Below are positions 1 through 6,731 of a stretch of DNA of 7,911 nucleotides, piece after piece. This DNA comes from CAZQLE01 sp964593905 (lineage in GTDB: Bacteria; Chloroflexota; Anaerolineae; Anaerolineales; Anaerolineaceae). The stretch spans positions 1-7,911 of the forward strand of contig CAZQLE010000185.1 in NCBI GenBank assembly GCA_964593905.1. Reading direction: 5' to 3'. The notes beneath the pieces are model-generated. The model worked only from the letters and a program-made list of their open reading frames with translations, had not been told where the DNA came from and did not search any database. The position numbers were made by a program, and so were the translations under genes. Position 1 is the stretch's first letter. The number at the start of each line of letters is the position of its first letter.

Positions 1-670
1 CGCCGCCTTCAGACATAATGGCGCGCACATCGGCGAAATCCAGATTGATCAGACCAGGTACGGTGATCAATTCTGAGATGCCTTGAATGCCCTGGCGCAG
101 CACATCGTCTGCCACCTGAAAGGCCTCTTGCAGGCTGGCGCGTTTGTCTACAATTTGCAGCAGCCGGTCGTTGGGGATTACGATCAGCGTATCGGCCTGT
201 TCTTTCAGGCGGGAGATACCCTGTTCGGCTGAACCCGAGCGGCGTGCGCCTTCAAAGGTGAAGGGACGGGTGACCACACCAATGGTCAGCGCCCCGACCT
301 CTTTGGCAATCTGGGCCACAATGGGAGCGGCGCCGGTGCCTGTTCCGCCGCCCAGACCGGCAGTGACAAAGACCATGTCGCTGCCCTTAAGCACTTCATA
401 CAGTTCCTCGGCCGATTCTTCGGCGGCTTTTTTGCCCATCTCGGGGTTGCCGCCCGCGCCGAGGCCGCGCGTCACCTTGTCGCCAATGCGAACACGGGTG
501 GTCGCTTTTGACATCAGCAGCGCCTGTGCATCGGTGTTCACCGTGATGAACTCGATACCTTGCAGACCCTCGCTGATCATCCGGTTGACAGCATTACAAC
601 CTCCGCCGCCAACCCCCACAACTTTAATGCGGGCAAATGATTCTGATGAGAATTGTGCAAACTGGTCCAT
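1..670 (-). CDS. ftsZ: Cell division protein FtsZ (N-terminal 223 residues, 3' end cut by window)
   Basis: FtsZ is the tubulin-like GTPase that polymerises at midcell into the Z ring and recruits the divisome. Seen here: a GTP-binding N-terminal domain with VGVGGGGCNAVNRM (about residues 18-31), NTDAQAL (45-51), the tubulin signature GGGTGTGAAP (107-116), and the NDRLL guanine-contact region (167-171). The T7 synergy loop NLDFAD (209-214) is also present; its acidic residues D211 and D214 complete the GTPase site of the next subunit. The frame runs off the window just after this loop (SEGG), so the C-terminal domain, linker and FtsA-binding tail cannot be seen. The ATG at 670 is chosen because a GGAGG lies 6 nt upstream and the MDQF...IKVVGVGGGG start has the normal family length. 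It is the last gene seen in the operon, downstream of ftsA. Family assignment is certain. Confidence 0.98.
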   Translation of the reverse strand, partial: MDQFAQFSSESFARIKVVGVGGGGCNAVNRMISEGLQGIEFITVNTDAQALLMSKATTRVRIGDKVTRGLGAGGNPEMGKKAAEESAEELYEVLKGSDMVFVTAGLGGGTGTGAAPIVAQIAKEVGALTIGVVTRPFTFEGARRSGSAEQGISRLKEQADTLIVIPNDRLLQIVDKRASLQEAFQVADDVLRQGIQGISELITVPGLINLDFADVRAIMSEGG

Positions 671-742
671 TTTGATCCTCCACTAAATTCTTCAGGTCCA
701 ATGAAGCGTTGTTGTTTCCACGCAGATCTAGAATTTTGTCGG
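671..742 (-). promoter_or_regulatory. ftsA-ftsZ spacer with ftsZ ribosome binding site and small inverted repeats
   Basis: This 72-nt spacer is the only sizeable non-coding stretch in the window. On the minus strand it carries GGAGG at 681-677, 6 nt before the ftsZ ATG, a strong SD that lets ftsZ be initiated independently of ftsA. Two short inverted repeats precede it: AAATTCT at 736-730 with AGAATTT at 691-685 (7 bp), and CTTCA at 706-702 with TGAAG at 694-690 (5 bp, 7-nt loop). They share two bases, so both cannot form fully at once. I see no convincing -35/-10 promoter and no terminator (no GC-rich stem followed by a T run). The SD is clear; a regulatory role for the repeats is speculation. 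Confidence 0.6.
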
Positions 743-1981
743 TCACGGCAGAAGCCGGCGTAAGAATGATTTGATCGTTTCCCAGTCGATGGGGCCGGTA
801 TTATTTGTGCGCGAATGGCGACGATTGGGCTGCGCATTGGTTTCATTCATCAGCATGGCCCAGTAGAGCAGCCCCACGCTGGTGGAATAAGCCGGTGATT
901 GCAACTGGTCTACCAGCCCCAGCAGGTTTTCGGGTTTGGCAACCCGCACGGGCATTGCTAAAACTTCGCTGGCCAGGGCGCGAAAGCCGGGCAGGTTGCT
1001 GGCGCCGCCGGTGAGCACCATGCCGGCCGGGAGCAGGCCGTCGTAGCCCGAGCGCTTGATCTCTTGCAAGACAAGATCGAAGATTTCTTCGGCCCGCGCC
1101 TCAATGATGTGCGCAAGATCTTTGCGGCTGATTTGCACCGGCTGTTCTTCACCAAAAGAGCGGCTGGTGAAAACGTCACCGGCGTCAATTTCGCGTTCGA
1201 TGGCATGTCCGTATTGCTTTTTGATCTCTTCGGCCTGCGAGATGGGCAGACGCAGCCCGTGCGCAATATCTGAAGTGATATGGTTGCCGCCCACCGCCAG
1301 CACCATGGTGTGCCAGATATCGCCGTCGATGTATATTGCCAGGTCGGTCGTTCCGCCGCCAATATCGCAAACCACAACCCCCATTTGCTGTTCGGTTTCG
1401 GTCAGAACCACCTCAGCCGAGGCCAATGGGTTAAGCACAAACTGGCTGACGTTAACCCCGGCGCTCTGCACACACTGGCGCAGGTTTTCAACAGTGGCTG
1501 CCGCGGCGGTGATGATATGCGCTTCCACTTCAAGGCGGTAGCCGTGCATCCCAACCGGCATACGGATGCCGTCTTGCCCATCCACAATGAAACCACGCTG
1601 AATGACATGGATGATCTCGCGGTTGTGGGGGATGGCAACAGCCTGGGCTGCTTCCAGCGCCCGCTCGATATCATATTGGTCGATGACACGGCCCGAAATG
1701 CCCACAACCCCCCGGCTGTTAACCGACGAAACATGTGAGCCAGCCAGGCTGACCAGGGCCGAGGTGACTTCCAGCCCTGAAGAACGCTGTGCCTTTTCGA
1801 TGGAACGACCGATGGCCTGTGATGCTGCACCCAGGTCAACAATCGTTCCTTTACGAATCCCCTGAGAAGGTTCAATACCCACCCCCAGAATCCGCAGGCT
1901 GTGTTCGCCTTCCACCCTGGCAATTAAGGTGCATACCTTCGTGGTTCCAATGTCGATTCCTACGACAATCGGTTCTTCCAT
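743..1981 (-). CDS. ftsA: Cell division protein FtsA, actin-like membrane anchor of the Z ring
   Basis: FtsA is an actin/HSP70-fold ATP-binding protein that ties FtsZ filaments to the inner face of the membrane and recruits later divisome proteins. The 412-residue length is typical. Visible motifs: phosphate-1 loop VGIDIGTTKVCTLIA (about 7-21), an SHS2/1C-type subdomain region (about 85-165, with RGVVGISG and the IQR..IVDG strand), phosphate-2 loop VVCDIGGGTTDLAIY (203-217), and adenosine motif MVLTGGASNLPGF (321-333). A polar linker (about 380-397) leads to a C-terminal amphipathic helix, WETIKSFLRRLLP (400-412), the usual membrane-targeting sequence. The start ATG at 1981 lies 5 nt after the ftsQ stop. 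A GGAG (1993-1990) inside the ftsQ end gives 8-nt SD spacing, so translation is probably coupled to ftsQ. All key motifs are intact. Confidence 0.98.
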   Translation of the reverse strand: MEEPIVVGIDIGTTKVCTLIARVEGEHSLRILGVGIEPSQGIRKGTIVDLGAASQAIGRSIEKAQRSSGLEVTSALVSLAGSHVSSVNSRGVVGISGRVIDQYDIERALEAAQAVAIPHNREIIHVIQRGFIVDGQDGIRMPVGMHGYRLEVEAHIITAAAATVENLRQCVQSAGVNVSQFVLNPLASAEVVLTETEQQMGVVVCDIGGGTTDLAIYIDGDIWHTMVLAVGGNHITSDIAHGLRLPISQAEEIKKQYGHAIEREIDAGDVFTSRSFGEEQPVQISRKDLAHIIEARAEEIFDLVLQEIKRSGYDGLLPAGMVLTGGASNLPGFRALASEVLAMPVRVAKPENLLGLVDQLQSPAYSTSVGLLYWAMLMNETNAQPNRRHSRTNNTGPIDWETIKSFLRRLLP

Positions 1982-1986
1982 GGCGG

Positions 1987-3222
1987 TTACTCCATCCGAT
2001 AGAACGGTGCGTGCGGATATTCAACGCTGATCATAGAGGGTTGTAAACCCTGCTGCTGAAGCTGCTCTACGACGCGCTGATAAATAGCAAGCTTTTCATT
2101 AAGATTGGTTAAGGACGTGCCAACGTAAACATTCCAGCCCTCTGGCGCAGTCCACCCGAGACCATCCTGGCTATTATAGGCCAGATTTGTATTTGCAGGT
2201 AGCATTTCCTTCAGGCGAATGGCGGCATCCAATACATCTTTTTGGATATGTCCGGGGATGGGCGGTACCCGGAGGGCTTCGATGGGATCGACCGGTTTTG
2301 TTTCTTCGGCCGGGTCATTCACCTGGCCTGGAATTTCACCCGGCTGATTGGCCCAGGGGATCGTATCAGACTGAATTGTCAACAGATCAGGCGCTTCGCC
2401 TCTTGCCTGATAAACCACTCCTTCAGCATCAATCCAGTTCAGATCGTCTTCGGCTTCCTTCCAGATGGCAATCGGCTGGCGCTCTTCTGCGTTGATAATG
2501 ATCCCGGCCGGCAAATCAATCTGCACCTCCACCGCTTTTAAATCGGGGAAAGCATGTAAAAGTTGATTTTTAGCCAGTTGCGGATCAAACATAAAAATGG
2601 GAGCGCCTTCCATGTTGATGACTGCTGCAATATCTGCACCGGGAATGCGCTGGATGCCGTTTACCACCGGGGCGGTAATTTGCAACTGGGGCATGGACGT
2701 GGCCAGAAAAATTAGAGCACCCAAAAGCATGGAGAGAAAGCCCGATAATAACCGCCATCCGGGGCGAATGGTCGGCAGTCCGGGTACGATCAACTCGGCG
2801 TTGGGAGCGCCCAGCGGGATGCTCATCGTGCGCCGGACGGGGGTCTGGGCGCGGCGTACCACGGGGGTGCCGATGCCAGATTTGCCGACCAGAATGGTCG
2901 GCGCAGTGGCCTGATAGCGGGTGTGCCGCTGGGTAGAGACGCGCTGGCGCGGCTGGGGTTCGCGCCGCAAACTGCGCTGTGCCTGTTCGATGCTGTGCTG
3001 GGCGGCTTCTATACCCTGCTGGAACAGCGTAGAAAGCCCGCTGTCGCGATTTTCGACCTGTGTCTGTACATCGGATCGTTTTGGGGCGTGAACGGCCGTG
3101 CGGCGGCGTTGTACAGACGCTGAGGGCGTTTCTGCTGCCGCTGCGGTTGCGTTGCGCTGCATTCGACGGGCGCGCACGATCTCTGCCCGATTTCTATTCT
3201 GGGATGAATCTCCGTTCATCAT
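1987..3222 (-). CDS. ftsQ: Cell division protein FtsQ/DivIB with a long basic cytoplasmic N-terminus
   Basis: FtsQ (DivIB in Firmicutes) is a bitopic membrane protein of the FtsQBL divisome subcomplex, with its working domains outside the membrane. The 411-residue protein has a cytoplasmic part (1-155) rich in Arg, Gln and Ala, including a heptad-like duplication IEAAQHS/IEQAQRS at 71-84. One transmembrane helix follows at about 157-177 (LLSGFLSMLLGALIFLATS). A POTRA domain covers about 180-252, with VNGIQRIPGADI and FPDLKAVEVQIDLPAGIIINAEERQPIAIW as family hallmarks. The beta domain includes NWIDAEGVVYQARG (262-275) and ends with the conserved LNEKLAIYQRVVEQL...ISVEY region (374-401). A Pro/acidic insert lies at about 288-325. 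The start ATG overlaps the ddl stop (ATGA) and has AAAGGAGG 9 nt upstream. The cytoplasmic part is much longer than in E. coli FtsQ, which has only about 25 residues before its helix. Confidence 0.93.
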   Translation of the reverse strand: MMNGDSSQNRNRAEIVRARRMQRNATAAAAETPSASVQRRRTAVHAPKRSDVQTQVENRDSGLSTLFQQGIEAAQHSIEQAQRSLRREPQPRQRVSTQRHTRYQATAPTILVGKSGIGTPVVRRAQTPVRRTMSIPLGAPNAELIVPGLPTIRPGWRLLSGFLSMLLGALIFLATSMPQLQITAPVVNGIQRIPGADIAAVINMEGAPIFMFDPQLAKNQLLHAFPDLKAVEVQIDLPAGIIINAEERQPIAIWKEAEDDLNWIDAEGVVYQARGEAPDLLTIQSDTIPWANQPGEIPGQVNDPAEETKPVDPIEALRVPPIPGHIQKDVLDAAIRLKEMLPANTNLAYNSQDGLGWTAPEGWNVYVGTSLTNLNEKLAIYQRVVEQLQQQGLQPSMISVEYPHAPFYRME

Positions 3223-4364
3223 GCGTCTGCCCCTCCTTTCAGCGATTGGCTGTGATAGGTGCGGTCGAGTTGATCCATTTCCTGTTTGCGTTCCAACGCC
3301 AGATCAAGCAGTTGCTTGATCAAATTCGTATAGCTAACACCGCTGGCTTCCCAGAGCTTGGGGTACATGCTCACCTGGGTAAACCCCGGAATGGTGTTGA
3401 TTTCACTGATATAAATGTTCTGTGTGTCTGGGTCCAGCAGAAAGTCAACCCTGGCCATGCCGGCGCAGTCGCAGGCGCGAAAGACTTCCACGGCCAGATG
3501 CTGTAAGAGGCGGGTGGCTTCTTCAGACAGCGGGGCGGGGATCATCAGTTCGGTGCGGTCATCGCTATATTTGGCCGAATATGTGTAAAACTCATCTGCC
3601 GGACGAATTTCACCGGGCACTGAGGCCTGCGGGTTGTTATTGCCCAGCACGCTGACTTCCAGTTCACGCGGTTGGTTCAATCCCCGTTCCACCAGTATAC
3701 GGCGGTCATAACTGGCGGCAGTTTTCAATCCGTTTTCCAATTCCAGACGATTGCGACATTTTGTAATGCCCACCGAAGAACCCAGGTTGGCAGGTTTGAC
3801 AAACAATGGGTAATCGGTCACGGCTTCGGCCCGGGCCACTGCGCCGGCAAGATCGCTGCGGATGGATGCGCCTGTCAGCACTACGGCATCCAAAACTGGC
3901 AGACCGCGAGCGCGCATGACATCTTTGAACAGACCCTTATCCATGCCCAGCGCAGATGCCGCAACGCCCGACCCCACATATGGGATCCCGGCCAGCTCCA
4001 GCAGACCCTGCAGCGCGCCGTCTTCTCCATAGGTGCCGTGGAGAATGGGAAAAATGACATCCAGCTCGGTCAGCGTGTGGATGCTGGCAGAAGCCCCGGA
4101 AGATTGCAATGAATAGAGGCGGCCGTGTTCGGGCACAGGCAGCAGGGCGCTGCCGGGAACGTGGTTTGTTTCACCGCTGGTCAAAGCTTGCAGGGTGTTT
4201 GCTCCGGTAACCCAGCGGCCTTCATGGGTGATGCCGATCAGGGTGACATCATATTGTTCATCTGACAGTACCTTTAAAACACTTTGCGCGGACATGAGTG
4301 AAACCTCATGTTCGCCAGAGCGACCGCCAAAAATTACACCAACACGCAGTTTGGTCATCATCAT
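3219..4364 (-). CDS. ddl: D-alanine--D-alanine ligase (DdlA-like)
   Basis: An ATP-grasp ligase that joins two D-Ala in the cytoplasm to make the dipeptide MurF adds to the peptidoglycan stem. The N-terminal domain opens with VGVIFGGRSGEHEVSLMSA (8-26), whose E18 aligns with E. coli DdlB Glu15. Substrate loop ILHGTYGEDGALQG is at 107-120. The ATP-grasp core contains FVKPANLGSSVGI (188-200) and the omega loop EFYTYSAKY (258-266). Metal and phosphate residues sit in MARVDFLL (303-310) and SEINTIPGFT (320-329). Tyr266 in the KY pair is the residue that in known ligases favours D-Ala-D-Ala; D-lactate ligases of vancomycin-resistant bacteria have Phe there. The MYPKLWEASG and LALER wording is DdlA-like. 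Three consecutive ATG codons (4364, 4361, 4358) make the exact start uncertain by two residues. A polar tail of about 20 residues follows LALER. Confidence 0.97.
   Translation of the reverse strand: MMMTKLRVGVIFGGRSGEHEVSLMSAQSVLKVLSDEQYDVTLIGITHEGRWVTGANTLQALTSGETNHVPGSALLPVPEHGRLYSLQSSGASASIHTLTELDVIFPILHGTYGEDGALQGLLELAGIPYVGSGVAASALGMDKGLFKDVMRARGLPVLDAVVLTGASIRSDLAGAVARAEAVTDYPLFVKPANLGSSVGITKCRNRLELENGLKTAASYDRRILVERGLNQPRELEVSVLGNNNPQASVPGEIRPADEFYTYSAKYSDDRTELMIPAPLSEEATRLLQHLAVEVFRACDCAGMARVDFLLDPDTQNIYISEINTIPGFTQVSMYPKLWEASGVSYTNLIKQLLDLALERKQEMDQLDRTYHSQSLKGGADA
3232..3239 (-). promoter_or_regulatory. ftsQ Shine-Dalgarno sequence inside the ddl 3' end
   Basis: The minus strand reads AAAGGAGG here, a nearly perfect anti-SD match, 9 nt before the ATG at 3222 and within the last ddl codons. 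It supports the long ftsQ form beginning at the ATGA overlap rather than an internal start nearer the membrane helix. An alternative ATG immediately downstream (3219) would have 12-nt spacing, so the first is preferred. Confidence 0.8.
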
Positions 4365-5308
4365 TACCCTTTAATTTCCTCAGAGACGCCAAAGCGTCCC
4401 AGTAATTCAACCTCTAATTCAAGCAGAATGCCGAAGCGCTCATTCACCGTCTTTTGCACAAGACGGATCAGTTGATAGATATCACTGGCTGTTGCGCGGC
4501 TGTGATTGACAAAAAAGTTCCCATGCACCGGGCTGACTTCTGCCCCCCCAATGCGCATTCCCTTTAACCCGGCCATTTCGATCAGGCGGCCGGCGTAGTC
4601 TCCGGCAGGGTTTTTAAACATCGATCCCATGCTGGCTCCGGGGGGTTGTGTGCGGCGACGGTGGGCGGTGTATTCTTCCATGCGGGCTTTGATATCCTGT
4701 GGGTTGCCCCGTTCGAGATGCAAAACGGCTGCAAGGATCACCACTTTCTCGGTGCTGCGTTTGAGCGCACTGCTCCGATAGGTGTAGATCATCTTTTCAC
4801 GGGACCATTGCTGTACTCCCTGAACAGGATGCAAGATTTCTGCCACACTTAGGCTGGCATCCATGTCACGCCCGTGCGCCCCGGCATTGCCATAAACGGC
4901 GCCGCCCAGCGTGCCCGGAACTGCTGCGGCCCATTCGAGGCCGCTTAACCCTTGCAGCGCGGCCTGACGGGCGACGCTGCTTAAAATTGCGCCCGATTCA
5001 GCCTGAACAGAAGCCGTTTCACCGGCGAGGTCAAACTGAACCTGCTTGGATTTATTCACCAGGACGATGCCGCGCAACCCTTCATCACTGACCAAAACAT
5101 TCGAGGCGCTGCCCAGCAGGGTAAACGGTGTTTCGGTTTGCCACAGCAGGCGAACGGCCTGCTCCAATTCCTGGCGGTTGTGCAAAATGATCAGCGCATC
5201 GGCCGGTCCGCCAATTTGCGCGGTGGTGTAACCGGCCAGTGGAGCATTCTCCTGCAGGCGGTTGGCAAACAGCGCGCGTAACTGGGTCAGCACGGCGGCA
5301 TCAATCAT
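4364..5308 (-). CDS. murB: UDP-N-acetylenolpyruvoylglucosamine reductase MurB, type II
   Basis: MurB is the FAD and NADPH enzyme that reduces UDP-GlcNAc-enolpyruvate to UDP-MurNAc in the cytoplasm. The 314-residue protein has an FAD-binding N-terminal part with NAPLAGYTTAQIGGPADALI (21-40), LGSASNVLVSDEGLRG (65-80) and GLEWAAAVPGTLGGAVYGNAGAHG (123-146). YTYRSSAL (175-182) supplies the substrate/catalytic Arg178. GSMFKNPAGDYAGRLIE (228-244) holds the proton-donor Ser229, and EVELLG near 299-304 holds the likely catalytic Glu299. The compact sequence with GRLIEMAGLKGMRIGG resembles the Firmicutes-type (type II) enzyme, without the extra loop of E. coli MurB. The frame stays open 51 codons upstream inside murC, but those residues (Cys/Pro/Arg-rich) are not MurB-like. 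The ATG at 5308 has GGGAGG 8 nt upstream and overlaps the murC stop by 8 nt, so that start is used. Confidence 0.97.
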   Translation of the reverse strand: MIDAAVLTQLRALFANRLQENAPLAGYTTAQIGGPADALIILHNRQELEQAVRLLWQTETPFTLLGSASNVLVSDEGLRGIVLVNKSKQVQFDLAGETASVQAESGAILSSVARQAALQGLSGLEWAAAVPGTLGGAVYGNAGAHGRDMDASLSVAEILHPVQGVQQWSREKMIYTYRSSALKRSTEKVVILAAVLHLERGNPQDIKARMEEYTAHRRRTQPPGASMGSMFKNPAGDYAGRLIEMAGLKGMRIGGAEVSPVHGNFFVNHSRATASDIYQLIRLVQKTVNERFGILLELEVELLGRFGVSEEIKG

Positions 5309-6713
5309 GATTCTGGCCTCCCAGGGTTGAGCCGGCGTCGTGGGCGGGGGTTTCACGTTCTTGCAGCGCAGCGAGCAGGCGCGGGTTGATCTGGTCGGCG
5401 TCGCCGGCTGAAAGCACCAGAACGATATCTGCGGGTTGCAGCTCGGCCAGCAGCAGCTCAATCACATCGTCAAAGGTGGCGGCAAAGCGGGCGTTGGGGT
5501 GCGTCATCTGCTTAACCACCTCGGAGGCCGAAAAATGATTGGCTTTTTCGCGGGCGGCGTAGATCTCGATGACCAGCACAAAATCGGCGGCATCAAAGGC
5601 GCGGGCAAAATCTTGCAGCAGGGTCTGCGTGCGCGAATAGGTGTGCGGCTGCCACACGGCCCAGATGCGCCGCTGCGGGAACTGCATTCGCGCACCTTCC
5701 AACGTGGTGCGGATCTCGGTGGGGTGGTGGCCGTAGTCATCGACCAGCAGCACGTCCCAGGCGCTGCCCAGCACATCAAACCGGCGGCCGGTGCCCTGAA
5801 ATTCGCCCAGCGACCGGGCAGCCTGGTTAAGATCCAGTTTTAGCCAGCGCGCCACAGCCAGTGCGGCGCAGGCATTGTATACATTGTGCAGCCCCGGAAC
5901 ACTGAGGCTGACCCTGGTCAACAATTCCTGCCCGGGGAGCAGCAGCAGGTCAAAATCGATACCGCCGCGCTGGTTGGGCCGCAGATTGGCGGCGCGGAAC
6001 AGGCCCTGATTGCGGCCGTAAAACTGAACTGTCTGTTCCCGGCCGGCTGCGTTGGCTGTTTCGACTGCGCCGTCTTCTTCAGCGCAGGCCAAAACCAGCC
6101 CGCCAGGCTTAACCTGGCTGACAAAGGTCGCAAATGCGGTCTGATAATCTGCCGGGGTGGGGAAGCAGTCGGGGTGATCATGTTCGGCGGTGGTGATCAC
6201 CGCAATATCGGGGTGCAGCCCCAGGAACATGCGGTCATATTCATCGGCTTCGATGACAAAAATGTCACCCTGACCGGCATGAGCATTTGCGCCCAGGTTT
6301 TTGCTGACCCCGCCGATGATGTAGGAGGGGTCCAGACCCAGGTCGGCAATCATCCAGGCGATCATTGCGGTGGTGGTGGTTTTGCCGTGGGTGCCGGCGA
6401 TGGCGATGCACTGTTTGTTTTCCATCAAGCGGCCGAGGAATTCGGACCGTTTGAGCACCGGAATGCCGGCCGCCAGAGCCGCGGCAACTTCGGGGTTGTC
6501 ATTGCTCACTGCCGAGGAGCGCACGATCAGGTCTGCGCCGGCGATTGCCGCGGCGTCATGCCCAATGGTCACCTGCACACCGGCCGCAGCCAGATCACGC
6601 GCCAATGGCGAAAGCGCCCGATCGGAGCCGCTAACGATGTAGCCGCTTTCCAACAAGACGCGCGCAATGGCAGATAACCCGGTACCGCCGATTCCAATCA
6701 GATGAATGTGCAT
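5301..6713 (-). CDS. murC: UDP-N-acetylmuramate--L-alanine ligase MurC
   Basis: MurC is the ATP-dependent cytoplasmic Mur ligase that adds the first stem residue, L-Ala, to UDP-MurNAc. The 470-residue length is normal. The Rossmann-like UDP-binding domain starts at HLIGIGGTGLSAIARVLL (4-21) with SGSD (28-31). The central ATPase domain has the P-loop GTHGKTTTTAMIAW (107-120), EADEYDRMF (155-163) and EHDHPD (177-182), whose H180 aligns with the metal-binding His of the family. The C-terminal domain has GTGRRFD (307-313), VDDYGHHPTEI (324-334), WQPHTYSRT (354-362) and LSAGDADQI (434-442). The start ATG at 6713 gives the canonical N-terminus MHIHLIGIGG; GAGG (6727-6724) lies 10 nt upstream. It begins 18 nt after the membrane-protein stop and overlaps murB by 8 nt. 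One oddity: the stretch before the His reads TTAEHDH, where Asn is common at the second Thr. Confidence 0.98.
   Translation of the reverse strand: MHIHLIGIGGTGLSAIARVLLESGYIVSGSDRALSPLARDLAAAGVQVTIGHDAAAIAGADLIVRSSAVSNDNPEVAAALAAGIPVLKRSEFLGRLMENKQCIAIAGTHGKTTTTAMIAWMIADLGLDPSYIIGGVSKNLGANAHAGQGDIFVIEADEYDRMFLGLHPDIAVITTAEHDHPDCFPTPADYQTAFATFVSQVKPGGLVLACAEEDGAVETANAAGREQTVQFYGRNQGLFRAANLRPNQRGGIDFDLLLLPGQELLTRVSLSVPGLHNVYNACAALAVARWLKLDLNQAARSLGEFQGTGRRFDVLGSAWDVLLVDDYGHHPTEIRTTLEGARMQFPQRRIWAVWQPHTYSRTQTLLQDFARAFDAADFVLVIEIYAAREKANHFSASEVVKQMTHPNARFAATFDDVIELLLAELQPADIVLVLSAGDADQINPRLLAALQERETPAHDAGSTLGGQNHD
5317..5322 (-). promoter_or_regulatory. murB Shine-Dalgarno sequence, decides the murB start
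   Basis: GGGAGG on the minus strand, 8 nt before the ATG at 5308 and inside the last codons of murC. It argues for the 314-residue MurB and against extending the protein into the 51-codon upstream open frame. Translation of murB is probably coupled to termination of murC, because ribosomes ending murC stop within its first codons. Confidence 0.8.
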
Positions 6714-6731
6714 TGCTCCAGTTCCTCGATC

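Noticed and set aside
144..686. 180-codon plus-strand frame opposite ftsZ
   Set aside because: Antisense to a clear FtsZ GTPase domain. The Ser/Pro/Thr-rich composition is typical of a complement-strand shadow.
721..742. Possible promoter upstream of ftsZ (TAGATC-like -10, AGATCT palindrome)
   Set aside because: No matching -35 at proper spacing, and a six-base palindrome is expected by chance.
577..846. 89-codon minus-strand frame bridging ftsA, the spacer and ftsZ
   Set aside because: It is out of frame with both genes, has no SD, and its sequence is only alternate reading of the FtsA and FtsZ ends.
5309..5461. 51-codon upstream extension of MurB
   Set aside because: The extra residues (Cys/Pro/Arg-rich) are the out-of-frame reading of the murC end. 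The ATG at 5308 has a good SD and gives the normal family length.
5886..6677. 263-codon open frame on the plus strand
   Set aside because: It lies wholly antisense to murC, whose motifs are intact. Its Gly/Gln/Cys-rich translation looks like the complement of a GC-biased coding frame and matches no family I recognise.
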